DNA of 19,935 nucleotides from JACRAO01 sp964490895 (GTDB lineage Bacteria > Bdellovibrionota > UBA1018): contig CAZBEI010000016.1 in assembly GCA_964490895.1 (NCBI GenBank), forward strand, positions 1 to 19,935. Reading direction: 5' to 3'. The notes under the pieces are model-generated. The model was given only the letters and a program-made list of their open reading frames with translations, ran no database searches and was not told the DNA's origin. Below, in pieces: positions 1 to 7,174 of this stretch. Made by a program: the position numbers and the translations under genes. The first letter of the stretch is position 1. Every line of letters begins with the position of its first letter.

Positions 1-119
1 GGCTTATACATCGTGGTTGCTCCCACGACCGAAAACCTGGGTGCAGCCCAAGAGCTGGTAGAAAACATGGCCAATAAACTGACAATTCCTAGTGCTATAA
101 GTAATTTTTTTGTCTTCAT
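1..119 (-). CDS. N-terminus of an exported protein of unknown function (partial, runs off left edge)
   Basis: Only the first 39 codons are in the window. The ATG at 119-117 is preceded by a strong ribosome-binding site (AAGGAG at 134-129, nine bases away). The peptide starts MKTKKLLIALGIVSLLAM, which is a positively charged start followed by a hydrophobic core. A likely signal-peptidase site follows at SSWA|AP, near residue 29. The visible mature part (APRFSVVGATTMYK) is too short to identify a family. It lies 110 bp downstream of rpoD on the same strand, with no clear terminator between them, so it may be read through from the rpoD operon or have its own promoter. The call as an exported protein is well supported; the function is unknown. 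Confidence 0.75.
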   Translation of the reverse strand, partial: MKTKKLLIALGIVSLLAMFSTSSWAAPRFSVVGATTMYK

Positions 120-128
120 TTTTTATAT

Positions 129-150
129 CTCCTTTTTAAGGATCTCCTTG
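129..150 (-). promoter_or_regulatory. Tandem Shine-Dalgarno copies separated by an anti-SD CCTT
   Basis: On the minus strand the leader of the exported-protein gene contains AAGGAGAT twice, six bases apart, with CCTT between them. CCTT can pair with the upstream AAGG (loop AGAT) or with the downstream AAGG (loop AAA), which is the one positioned for translation of the ATG at 119. Stems of four base pairs are weak, so regulation is only a possibility. The downstream copy works as an ordinary ribosome-binding site. Confidence 0.4.
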
Positions 151-229
151 TGATTTCGAGTTCTTAATTAATTTTGGCACAGTTTTGAGAAAGCGCAAGA
201 AAAGTTTGCCTACCGTGCGATGCGATGCA

Positions 230-2125
230 TCAATCTACAAACGCCTTAAGCAGCTTTGCGCGAGAGGGGTGACGCAGTTTTCGCAATGCTTTGGCCTCAA
301 TCTGTCTGATGCGTTCTCGGGTGACATAGAAATCCTGGCCGACTTCTTCGAGTGTGTGATCTGATTTTTCTCCTATTCCAAATCGCATACGTAAGACTTT
401 TTCTTCGCGCGGAGTGAGGGTCGAGAGCACTTTCCGGGTTTGTTCTGAGAGGTTGATATTGATGACTGCTTCGGATGGATTGATGATTTTCTTGTCTTCA
501 ATGAAATCACCTAAATACGAATCTTCTTCTTCACCGATGGGAGTTTCTAAGGAAATAGGCTCTTTTGCTATTTTTAAGACTTTTCGCACTTTGTCTACTG
601 GGAGTTCCATTTTTTCCGCTATTTCTTCTGGAGCGGGTTCACGTCCCAGCTGCTGGACAAGAAGCCTTGAGGTTCGAATGAGCTTATTGATGGTTTCGAT
701 CATATGGACTGGAATTCGGATGGTTCTGGCTTGATCCGCAATGGCCCGGGTAATGGCTTGCCTAATCCACCAGGTGGCATAAGTCGAAAACTTATACCCT
801 CTTCGGTATTCGAATTTGTCCACAGCCTTCATAAGCCCAATATTTCCTTCTTGGATCAGGTCTAGAAACTGCAAACCCCGGTTCGTGTATTTTTTTGCAA
901 TAGATACAACAAGTCTCAGATTGGCCTCTACGAGCTCGCTTTTGGCTTGATCTGCTTTTCTTTCTCCCACGGTGAGCGTGTTGTAAATTCGTTTTAATTC
1001 TTCAATAGAGATGCCAGCTTCCTCTTCTAAGCGGCCCACTTTTTTCTCAACTTCCTCTTCAGTCTGCAAAAGTTGAGAGAGTTTTTGTTCGATGACATCG
1101 TATTTTTTGCAAAGAGTAGAATGGTTTTGTGGATTTTTTTTGAATTCACGAGAGAGTTCTTTCATCTCTTTGGGATCTTCGATGCTCAAAAAATCATAGA
1201 GTCTCTTTTTTTCATCTAAAAGATCTTTGCCTCTGCTCCAGTAACCTTTGATTCTCAAAGCGAGAAAATTGATGGTTTTACGATTAAAGGCTATGTTTTG
1301 AAAGGCTGTTTCGACATGTTTTTCTCTGCGTCTGATTTCTTGCTGGACTCTTTCTTTCTCCTTTACAGACACTTTCTTAGAAAGAGGTCCCACCAATTTT
1401 TCTTCGGCCTTTTCTTGATAACTGACAAGGGCTTTTACTTTTAAAATAGCTGTCAAAACTTTTTCTAAAAAAACTTTTTCATCATCGGTCGAAATCTCTT
1501 CGTCCACTCCTCGGATAATGTCTTTGATTTTGGTTCGGCCTGTGGTGAGTCGTTCGCCGAGTTCAACGATGGCCAAGGTTCCCAGCTTCGAAGCGAGCAG
1601 GGCTCTTAGAATTTCGATTTCACCTTCTTCGATTCGCTTTGCAATTTCGACTTCACCTTCGCGAGTGAGGAGAGACACGCTGCCCATTTTTTTAAGATAG
1701 AGTTTGACGGGGTCTGCACCCTTTGCAGCTTCAGGAACGGGAGCCGCCTCTTCTGCTGCTTCTCCTACCGCAGGGATGGGTTCAGAGACAGCTTCTGCGT
1801 CATCGTCCTCATCTTCTGATTCTTTGTTGCCTCGTTTACTGGATTCTAGGATTTCAATTTCATTATCTGAAAGGTGTTGAATAATTTCGTCGAGGGCATC
1901 AGCGGCAATAATTTCTGGAGGAAGAAGTTCGTTGACTTCTTCGTAAGTCAAAAAACCTCTTTGCACTCCAAGGTCGAGCAATTTTTTGATTTCTTTGGAA
2001 TTTAATAACACAGTGGAGTTTTCTTTTGCTTTGGATTCTGGAGCGGCATCTTTTATAGATTCTTTTGCGGATTCTTTTGCTATAGATTCTTTTGCGGATT
2101 CTTTAGGCATTTTGGTCATAGTCAT
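230..2125 (-). CDS. rpoD: RNA polymerase primary sigma factor RpoD (sigma-70)
   Basis: 631-residue housekeeping sigma factor that directs core RNA polymerase to promoters. Region 1.1-like segment is at about 43-95, followed by an acidic linker (103-137). Region 1.2 starts at about 138 (DPVKLYLKKMG). A long non-conserved segment spans roughly 170-390. Region 2 (about 397-470) includes NLRLVVSIAKKY, the DLIQEGNIGLMKAVDKFEY stretch and the -10-binding TYATWWIRQAI. Region 3 is about 476-555. Region 4 (about 565-625) has the VTRERIRQIEAKALRKLRHP helix-turn-helix that reads the -35 element. The N-terminus is unusual: a lysine/glutamate/serine-rich repeat encoded by a tandem DNA repeat. The ATG at 2125 lies inside the 3' end of dnaG (23-bp overlap), with AAGGAG 13 bases upstream; in-frame ATGs at 2119 and 2110 are alternatives. 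It is the last gene of the rpsU-yqeY-dnaG-rpoD operon. The family call is certain. Confidence 0.98.
   Translation of the reverse strand: MTMTKMPKESAKESIAKESAKESIKDAAPESKAKENSTVLLNSKEIKKLLDLGVQRGFLTYEEVNELLPPEIIAADALDEIIQHLSDNEIEILESSKRGNKESEDEDDDAEAVSEPIPAVGEAAEEAAPVPEAAKGADPVKLYLKKMGSVSLLTREGEVEIAKRIEEGEIEILRALLASKLGTLAIVELGERLTTGRTKIKDIIRGVDEEISTDDEKVFLEKVLTAILKVKALVSYQEKAEEKLVGPLSKKVSVKEKERVQQEIRRREKHVETAFQNIAFNRKTINFLALRIKGYWSRGKDLLDEKKRLYDFLSIEDPKEMKELSREFKKNPQNHSTLCKKYDVIEQKLSQLLQTEEEVEKKVGRLEEEAGISIEELKRIYNTLTVGERKADQAKSELVEANLRLVVSIAKKYTNRGLQFLDLIQEGNIGLMKAVDKFEYRRGYKFSTYATWWIRQAITRAIADQARTIRIPVHMIETINKLIRTSRLLVQQLGREPAPEEIAEKMELPVDKVRKVLKIAKEPISLETPIGEEEDSYLGDFIEDKKIINPSEAVININLSEQTRKVLSTLTPREEKVLRMRFGIGEKSDHTLEEVGQDFYVTRERIRQIEAKALRKLRHPSRAKLLKAFVD
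2054..2104 (-). repeat. 27-bp-period tandem repeat in the 5' end of rpoD
   Basis: Two identical 24-bp units (2054-2077 and 2081-2104) are separated by three bases. They encode two copies of KESAKESI joined by one alanine, in the residues just after the start of RpoD. The second unit abuts the dnaG stop codon. The repeat is a whole number of codons, so copy-number change would alter RpoD length without a frameshift. Confidence 0.95.
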
Positions 2126-3908
2126 AGAAATTTTTAAACTCCTTCATTTTTCGCTGAACGTCAAGGTATTCTTTCAATATTTTTTCCTGAAGTTCACTGT
2201 CTTTGTTTTGCTCGGCTTCCTTCAACTTGGTTTCAAGTCCATGCGAAAATCGTGCCCAAACGTGAATGAGAGCCCGGTCAAAGGCTATTTTTATCTCATT
2301 TAAATTGGCTTTAGGCGTTGGTTGTAATAATAATTCAGCCAAAGTTGATTTTATTTCAGAATTTATTTCGAGATCTAAGAATTGGCCCGAATTTTGCTTA
2401 TACTTATGGTCTCGAACCCAATGGGCCGCTGGAGCAAATTCAAACAAATCCTCTAGCTCAACGGAGGGGGGGAGTTTTGCCTCTGTTTCTGCAATGATTG
2501 TAGAATAAACACCTTCTTGTGCTATGGCACAGAGCAGGATTTTTTCGCGCGGAGTAAATGCAGATTTTGCAGTCGCCTTGGGCCTTTCGCTCGGCAACCG
2601 TCTCTGCGAAGGCTGTACCGTATTTTTAAAGCCAAAGAGTTCTTTTCTGATTCCCAGTGTGCTTGCCGCTGCTTCTAGTCTCATTTCTTTGCCAATAGGG
2701 TCGTTGTAGTGGGAGAGCCACTCTGTGATTTTTTTGATTGCTTTTGTTTTTTCTTCGGGTCCTAGCACTGCTTTTTTAATTTCCTCATGGATCCTTGCGT
2801 CTAACAAAGGCTTCGATTGAGAAAGAATATCTTTCATTTTTTCAGTGCCTTCGGGTTCTAAGAGGACTTCGTCTGGATCCATTCCAAAAGGAAGTGTGGT
2901 GCCATATAAGATGACTCCTTGCCTCAGTCCTAAGAGCATGGCTCTTTGGGTCGCTTCTTGGCCTGCTTTGTCTCCATCAAAAAGAAGGGTGATTTTTGAG
3001 GTCAGTTTTCTAAAAATTTTAAGGTGTTCTTCTGTCAATGAGGTTCCACAGGTGGCAATTGCATTCAAAAAACCATGCGCATGCATTGCTAAGACATCAA
3101 AATACCCCTCCACTACAATCACCTCGTCTAGGTCGCGGATGTGTTTTTGTGCATGAAATAAGCCATAGGCCAATTTATTTTTCTGAAAGAGCTGGGAATC
3201 ATTAGAGTTTAAGTATTTGGGAGAGTCTTGAGCGGGGACTAAAAGCCTTCCCCCAAATCCAGCAATTTTGCCCCTCAGATCTAGAATCGGGAATAAAACT
3301 CGATTTCTAAAAAGATCAAAATACCCCCCCCTTTTTTTGGAGGGTCTGATCAGGCCTAGTTCTAAAGCCAGACCCAGGGGAGCTTTTTTGGACTCTAAGT
3401 GTAGACTTAAGCCATCCCATTCGGAGTGAGACGCTCCTAGGTAATAATTTCGAATGAGTTCTGGGGTGACTCCTCGTGTTGTAAAGTATTCAAGCATTTC
3501 GGGAGTTTGTTTTAATTTTTGGTGATAATAAGCAGCGGCAAACCGATTGAGTTTATAATAGAGAGATTGCTTTTCTCTACTTTCTTTTTGGGTTTTTGTT
3601 TCAGGCGAAAAATCAGCAGGGAGATTGATTTTTGCTCGATCTGCCAGCTCTTCTATAGATTCGGAAAAATTCATCCCATAAATATCCATGACAAAGCTGA
3701 TGAGATCGCCGCCTTTTTTGCAGCCGTAGCAGTGATAGAGTTGTTTTTGAGGACTGACTGTAAAAGAGGGAGTCCTTTCTGCGTGAAAAGGGCAAATCCC
3801 TGTTTTTTGAGAGCCACTTTTTTTTAAAACAACATGTTCTTCGATCAGGCTCACTAAATCGACGGAATCTTTAATCTTTTGCAATAATGCAGGAGAGATT
3901 TTCCCCAT
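2103..3908 (-). CDS. dnaG: DNA primase DnaG
   Basis: Makes RNA primers for replication at the fork with the DnaB helicase. Starting at the ATG at 3908 it is 601 residues, close to the usual bacterial size. An in-frame TTG at 3914 would add two residues, but GGAG lies seven bases before the ATG and almost abuts the TTG, so the ATG is preferred. The N-terminal zinc finger has CPFH (C39, H42) and CYGC (C60, C63). The polymerase core has the LFRNRVLFPILDLRGKIAGF signature at about 199-218. The TOPRIM domain shows VVEGYFDV (E267), LLFDGDKAG (D311, D313) and MDPDE (D344, D346). The C-terminal part (about 430-601) is the less conserved helicase-binding region. Its 3' end overlaps the start of rpoD by 23 bp, suggesting translational coupling. 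Confidence 0.98.
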   Translation of the reverse strand: MGKISPALLQKIKDSVDLVSLIEEHVVLKKSGSQKTGICPFHAERTPSFTVSPQKQLYHCYGCKKGGDLISFVMDIYGMNFSESIEELADRAKINLPADFSPETKTQKESREKQSLYYKLNRFAAAYYHQKLKQTPEMLEYFTTRGVTPELIRNYYLGASHSEWDGLSLHLESKKAPLGLALELGLIRPSKKRGGYFDLFRNRVLFPILDLRGKIAGFGGRLLVPAQDSPKYLNSNDSQLFQKNKLAYGLFHAQKHIRDLDEVIVVEGYFDVLAMHAHGFLNAIATCGTSLTEEHLKIFRKLTSKITLLFDGDKAGQEATQRAMLLGLRQGVILYGTTLPFGMDPDEVLLEPEGTEKMKDILSQSKPLLDARIHEEIKKAVLGPEEKTKAIKKITEWLSHYNDPIGKEMRLEAAASTLGIRKELFGFKNTVQPSQRRLPSERPKATAKSAFTPREKILLCAIAQEGVYSTIIAETEAKLPPSVELEDLFEFAPAAHWVRDHKYKQNSGQFLDLEINSEIKSTLAELLLQPTPKANLNEIKIAFDRALIHVWARFSHGLETKLKEAEQNKDSELQEKILKEYLDVQRKMKEFKNFYDYDQNA

Positions 3909-3948
3909 GATCAAACTCCGTGACTTTTTGAGCAGAGCCTAATAGTCA

Positions 3949-4401
3949 TCAAGAGGAAGCGAGTTTTTCCTTAACCCACTGATTGACTTTATTTCCATCT
4001 GCTCGGCCCTCTATCTTCGGCATTAAAGCCTTCATCACTTTGCCCATGTCTTTTTGCGAAGTGGCCTGGGTTTCGGACACGGCCTGTGTAATGTGAGTTT
4101 TGACCTCCATTTCGCTCATTTGAGGAGGTAAAAAGCTCTGAAGAAACTTAAGTTCGGCCTCTTCTTTTTCGACTAAATCAGTTCTCCCGCCAGCTTTGAA
4201 CTGCTCAATGGAGTCCTGTCTTTGTTTAGTCAAACTTTGAGCTATTTTCCGCAACCCCGCGTCATCTAAGTCTACGCGATCGTCAATTTCTTTTTTTCTA
4301 ACGGCTGCATGAAGATTGCGAGCGCATGAGAGCAAAAGTTTGTCTTGAGATCTCATGGCAGCCTTCATTGTTTCTGATAGCTTTTCTTTTAAGGATGGCA
4401 T
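3949..4401 (-). CDS. yqeY: GatB/YqeY-domain protein
   Basis: 150-residue protein matching the YqeY family, which resembles the C-terminal tRNA-interacting tail of the GatB subunit of tRNA amidotransferases. Its exact role as a free protein is not established. Visible family features are MPSLKEKLSETMKAAMRS at the N-terminus, the central EQFKAGGRTDLVEKEEAEL stretch and LQSFLPPQMSE, then the C-terminal DMGKVMKALMPKIEGRADGN segment. The ATG at 4401 has AGAGG about ten bases upstream. It sits between rpsU (30-bp gap) and dnaG (40-bp gap), a neighbourhood in which this family is commonly found. Confidence 0.95.
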   Translation of the reverse strand: MPSLKEKLSETMKAAMRSQDKLLLSCARNLHAAVRKKEIDDRVDLDDAGLRKIAQSLTKQRQDSIEQFKAGGRTDLVEKEEAELKFLQSFLPPQMSEMEVKTHITQAVSETQATSQKDMGKVMKALMPKIEGRADGNKVNQWVKEKLASS

Positions 4402-4431
4402 CTAGCCTATACCTCTATACAATTCTTGGGG

Positions 4432-4629
4432 TTAAAATTTTATGGGCCTTGTTTTTTTGCTCAGTCTTTTTCGAGCTGCGGCCGCTTTTTTCTTTCGTTT
4501 GACGGAGGGTTTTTCGTACGATTCTCGTTTTCTGATTTCCGAAAGGATGCCTGCTTTTTCGCATTGTTTTTTAAACTTTTTTAATGCGCCTTCGAAAGAA
4601 TCCCCCTCTTTTATATAAATTCCAGGCAT
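4432..4629 (-). CDS. rpsU: 30S ribosomal protein S21
   Basis: 65-residue, highly basic protein of the small ribosomal subunit. The family pattern is clear: SFEGALKKFKKQCEKAGILS, then RKRESYEKPSVKRKKKAAAA and an RKRLSKK tail. S21 sits near the anti-Shine-Dalgarno end of 16S rRNA. It is first in the rpsU-yqeY-dnaG-rpoD operon, linking ribosome, replication and transcription functions. The ATG at 4629 is preceded by AGGAGGT (4644-4638), eight bases away. That is a near-perfect match to the 16S tail and the strongest ribosome-binding site in the window. Confidence 0.98.
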   Translation of the reverse strand: MPGIYIKEGDSFEGALKKFKKQCEKAGILSEIRKRESYEKPSVKRKKKAAAARKRLSKKTRPIKF

Positions 4630-4660
4630 ATCTCATCACCTCCTCTATGGTGTAACGGTA

Positions 4661-4690
4661 GCTATATCTGGAGTGATGCCCAAAGCGCAA
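4661..4690 (-). promoter_or_regulatory. Possible sigma-70 promoter for the rpsU operon
   Basis: On the minus strand TTGCGC (4690-4685) and TATAGC (4666-4661) are separated by 18 bases. This would start transcription about 25 bases before the rpsU start codon, after the upstream STAS gene has ended. Both hexamers match the consensus only moderately, so the operon may instead be read through from the STAS gene. Confidence 0.3.
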
Positions 4691-4707
4691 CTAAAAACGC
4701 CACAGTA

Positions 4708-5094
4708 CTAAGCTGCAGCAGCGTCTGTGTTTGGTTGAGTCTTAAAGCTTTGTATTGCCATCGGAAGGTCAGGGGCGACCTCGTTGTTTCGGACGGCGCC
4801 TTCTTCGTTTAAAAATTTGTTTACAATGGAGTTTATGCAACAAATTCTGAGTTGGGCGGGTTTGTTGCGGATTTGTTTTTCAAGTTTTACAAAGAAAGAG
4901 AGTCCTTGACGGTCAAATTGAGTGACGTCATGGAGATTGATGACGATAAATTCAGCTTTGCTGAGGCGTATACGCTCCAGGCACTCCTCTACAATATGTT
5001 CGAAGGTTCTATCAGCGGGACCCTGAAGCGTAATTACTAAAAATTTTTCTTTTTCTGAAATAAAATAACTTAATTTTTTTTCTGTTATACTCAT
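4708..5094 (-). CDS. STAS-domain protein (anti-sigma-factor-antagonist-like) lacking the phosphoserine
   Basis: 128 residues, the size of a single STAS domain of the SpoIIAA/RsbV class, which normally release sigma factors by binding anti-sigma kinases. Fold-consistent parts are the beta strand FLVITLQGPAD (about 18-28), the helix EHIVEECLERIRL (32-44), the strand EFIVINLHDVTQFDRQGL (48-65) and the following helix FFVKLEKQIRN. In the family the loop reads D-S-S-G, with the phosphorylated serine just before glycine. Here it reads D61-R62-Q63-G64, so the switch serine is missing. The protein may therefore bind constitutively, or act as a STAS partner in another complex. The ATG at 5094 has only a weak ribosome-binding site. 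It lies upstream of the rpsU operon on the same strand (78-bp gap). Domain call fairly sure, role unknown. Confidence 0.75.
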   Translation of the reverse strand: MSITEKKLSYFISEKEKFLVITLQGPADRTFEHIVEECLERIRLSKAEFIVINLHDVTQFDRQGLSFFVKLEKQIRNKPAQLRICCINSIVNKFLNEEGAVRNNEVAPDLPMAIQSFKTQPNTDAAAA

Positions 5095-5132
5095 TTTTTA
5101 TATCCATGTCCCCGAGATTTGTGAGCATAGTC

Positions 5133-5156
5133 TCAGTAAGACATTTTTGTCTCCTC
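5133..5156 (-). other. Three-codon leader ORF (MSY-stop) with a strong ribosome-binding site
   Basis: On the minus strand GAGGAG (5156-5151) is followed six bases later by ATG TCT TAC TGA (5144-5133). This site is much better than the one in front of the STAS gene itself, whose start is 38 bases beyond the TGA. It could be a minimal upstream ORF, a ribosome standby site, or chance. It is not in frame with the STAS gene. Confidence 0.35.
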
Positions 5157-5261
5157 GTTTATCTATTTTAACTCTCAATAGAACTGAAATGGTTAAATTG
5201 CACAAGAATATTTTTATTTAATAATGGTTTGATTTTAAGGGGTTGTCATTTTATTAAACAG

Positions 5262-5277
5262 TTTTAGTTAACTAAAA
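5262..5277. repeat. Perfect 16-bp palindrome across the rocD stop codon
   Basis: TTTTAGTT followed by AACTAAAA is self-complementary over all 16 bases, and the rocD TAA stop (5266-5264) lies inside it. The perfect symmetry with no loop is more typical of a dimeric protein-binding site than of a transcription terminator. It is AT-rich, so chance is possible. No second copy was noticed in the window. Confidence 0.5.
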
Positions 5278-6484
5278 TGACCGCCATTTTGTCCAAAATA
5301 AGATCAATTTCTTGCTTTCGGATAAGGAGGGGTGGACTCAAGCGAATCACTTGACCGTGGGTCTCTTTGGCGAGTAGTCCAAGCCGCATGAGGTGGTCAC
5401 AGTATTTTCTGGCAGTCCCGGAAGATTTTTTGATTTCAACTCCGATCATCAGGCCTCGACCCCTTATTTCTTTGACGCGAGTGGAGTTTATTTTCCTTAG
5501 GCCTTCCAGTAAGTACTTCCCCAGTGTGAGTGATTTTTCTGAGAGTTTTTCATTTTCAATGACTTCGAGCGAAGCAATCCCCACTGCGGCTGCCAGGGGA
5601 TTTCCGCCAAACGTGCTGCCGTGGTCTCCAGGATTAAAAACATTTAGGATTTTTCGAGAGGAGACGACTGCTGAAACAGGATAAACTCCTCCACCGAGCG
5701 CTTTTCCCAATATTAAGACATCCGGTTTTGCGTCTTTTTCGTGCTCATAACAGAAATTTTTTCCAGTTCGGCCCAGCCCTGTTTGGATTTCGTCGAGCAT
5801 GAATAGAATATTTTCCTTTTGGCAGAGATTTTTTGCCTGAGTTAAAAAACCTTCAGGGGGGATTAAAATACCCGCTTCTCCTTGGATGGGTTCGCTCAAA
5901 AAGGCCACTGTATTTTTGGTGATGGCGGCTTTTAGTTTTTGGATATTTCCGAATTCAATGATTTTAAATCCAGGAGTAAAGGGTCCAAAGCCATCTCGAT
6001 ATTGCTTTTCCGAAGAAAAACTCACAATCGTTGTTGTTCGCCCATGAAAATTATTTTTGCATACAATGATTTCTGCTTTGTTGGGGGTGATTTGTTTTTC
6101 TTGGTAACCCCATTTTCGCGCTGCTTTGATGGCTGTTTCTACAGCTTCGGCTCCAGTGTTCATGGGTAGAGCCATTTCCATTTGGCAAAACTCACACAGT
6201 TTTTTTAAAAACAGTCCCATTTGGTCATTGTGGAAAGCACGCGAAGTGAGGGTGATGGCGTCCGCTTGTTTTTTTAAGGCTTCGATGATTTGAGGGTGTC
6301 TGTGGCCTTGGTTGAGTGCTGAATAGGAACTCAGGCAGTCTAAGTATTTTTTGCCATCCACATCCCAGACCCAAATCCCTTCTCCACGGGTGAGAACCAA
6401 GGGGAGAGGAAAATAGTTTCGCGCGCTGTATTGATCTACGAGTTCAATGTGTTCTTGGGTATGCATCAGATCGTGATATAGCAC
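5264..6484 (-). CDS. rocD: Ornithine--oxo-acid aminotransferase
   Basis: PLP-dependent class III aminotransferase that moves the delta-amino group of ornithine to 2-oxoglutarate, giving glutamate semialdehyde; it acts in arginine/ornithine breakdown and proline synthesis. The 406 residues match RocD closely along their length: NYFPLPLVL (23-31), LSSYSALNQGHRHP (51-64), ITLTSRAFHNDQ (77-88), MNTGAEAVETAIKAARKW (108-125), NNFHGRT (144-150), DEIQTGLGRTG (231-241), the PLP lysine K261 in LGKALGGGVYPVSA, and HGSTFGGNPLA (288-298). The likely start is GTG at 6484, with AGGA six bases upstream. An ATG at 6466 would give 400 residues but has no ribosome-binding site. The ribosome-binding site overlaps the stop codon of the PIN toxin gene, so the two are probably cotranscribed and translationally coupled. 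Confidence 0.95.
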   Translation of the reverse strand: MLYHDLMHTQEHIELVDQYSARNYFPLPLVLTRGEGIWVWDVDGKKYLDCLSSYSALNQGHRHPQIIEALKKQADAITLTSRAFHNDQMGLFLKKLCEFCQMEMALPMNTGAEAVETAIKAARKWGYQEKQITPNKAEIIVCKNNFHGRTTTIVSFSSEKQYRDGFGPFTPGFKIIEFGNIQKLKAAITKNTVAFLSEPIQGEAGILIPPEGFLTQAKNLCQKENILFMLDEIQTGLGRTGKNFCYEHEKDAKPDVLILGKALGGGVYPVSAVVSSRKILNVFNPGDHGSTFGGNPLAAAVGIASLEVIENEKLSEKSLTLGKYLLEGLRKINSTRVKEIRGRGLMIGVEIKKSSGTARKYCDHLMRLGLLAKETHGQVIRLSPPLLIRKQEIDLILDKMAVILVN

Positions 6485-6492
6485 CAGAGATC

Positions 6493-6924
6493 CTAAAGTT
6501 CCAGGATTTTTAAACCGAGTTCCTCTGCAGCTGATTTTTGTTTTAAATCAAATGTAAAAAAGCTGTTGAGCAGCCCATTCTTAAAAAACCAAAGCGCTGT
6601 TCGGAGGTGGATTAAATCGTTCGAGCGAGGAGTAAGAGTTGCTGGGAACTCTCCAGTTAAAGCTAAATCGGGTGTGACATCTCTTAAAAGAAAGGTGTTT
6701 CGATCTTCTAGAAGTTGGTTCCTCGCTGCGGCAAATTCCTCAGCAGTGATTTCTTTTTCTCTGCTGAGTCGGATGAGATTTCTCTCTGTCTCTATCAATA
6801 AAATTGAACTGGAGCACAGCAATTTATTTCCTGTGATTTTTATGACCTTTTTCGCCTCAGGCTGATTTAATAATACAGGGATATAGACAGAAGTATCAAT
6901 GTAGATTTTTGTTTTATGAGTCAT
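6493..6924 (-). CDS. PIN-domain ribonuclease, VapC-type toxin
   Basis: 143-residue PIN domain, expected to be a metal-dependent endoribonuclease toxin. The acidic metal-binding residues are in place: D10 in IYIDTSVYIP, E45 in LIETERNL, D103 in RSNDLIHL and D126 in TFDLKQK. The C-terminal AAEELGLKILEL strand also fits the family. It starts inside the end of the upstream antitoxin gene (11-bp overlap), the usual arrangement of a type II toxin-antitoxin pair. The target RNA cannot be read from sequence. It is followed eight bases later by rocD, an unusual partner for a toxin gene. Confidence 0.88.
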   Translation of the reverse strand: MTHKTKIYIDTSVYIPVLLNQPEAKKVIKITGNKLLCSSSILLIETERNLIRLSREKEITAEEFAAARNQLLEDRNTFLLRDVTPDLALTGEFPATLTPRSNDLIHLRTALWFFKNGLLNSFFTFDLKQKSAAEELGLKILEL

Positions 6925-7174
6925 TTCGGTCTTCGTTTAAGAATTTGAACCAGTTTTTTATCCTACGTTTATTGTGGAGCGCCGGTTTGAGTCCTATCTT
7001 GCCCGCATTCTTTCCAAAGTGCAAAAAAGGCTCTTTTGCCGGACTGAGAAACGCTACCGTCTCATTGTGTTTAGTGATGGCTACGGTCTCTCCATGGGAG
7101 ATGTGCTTAATCCAAAAAGAAAGATTCATTTTAAGGTCTCTTATAGGTACTAATTTCATATTAAAAGAGTACAT
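6914..7174 (-). CDS. Phd/YefM-type antitoxin
   Basis: 86-residue protein whose N-terminal half fits the Phd/YefM fold that binds operator DNA and neutralises the partner toxin: KLVPIRDLKMNLSFWIKHI, then GETVAITKHNETVAFLSP. The basic, aromatic C-terminus (NKRRIKNWFKFLNED) would be the toxin-binding tail. Two starts are possible. The ATG at 7174 has a weak AAGAAG eight bases upstream. The ATG at 7159 (81 residues) gives the MKLVPIRDLK beginning typical of the family and would be nearly leaderless from the promoter at 7166-7194. Expected to repress its own operon. Confidence 0.85.
   Translation of the reverse strand: MYSFNMKLVPIRDLKMNLSFWIKHISHGETVAITKHNETVAFLSPAKEPFLHFGKNAGKIGLKPALHNKRRIKNWFKFLNEDRNDS

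Noticed and set aside
175..190. TGGCAC resembling the -24 element of a sigma-54 promoter (plus strand)
   Set aside because: The -12 element expected after five bases (TTGCA/TTGCT) is not present, and the site would read into the 3' end of rpoD in antisense.
414..734. Plus-strand open frame of 106 codons inside rpoD
   Set aside because: It is antisense to conserved rpoD regions, has no recognisable domain and no ribosome-binding site. The same applies to the other plus-strand frames inside dnaG, rocD and the PIN toxin gene, and to the minus-strand frames inside the giant gene.
3909..3914. TTG start for dnaG
   Set aside because: The GGAG would almost touch the TTG; the ATG at 3908 has the proper seven-base spacing.
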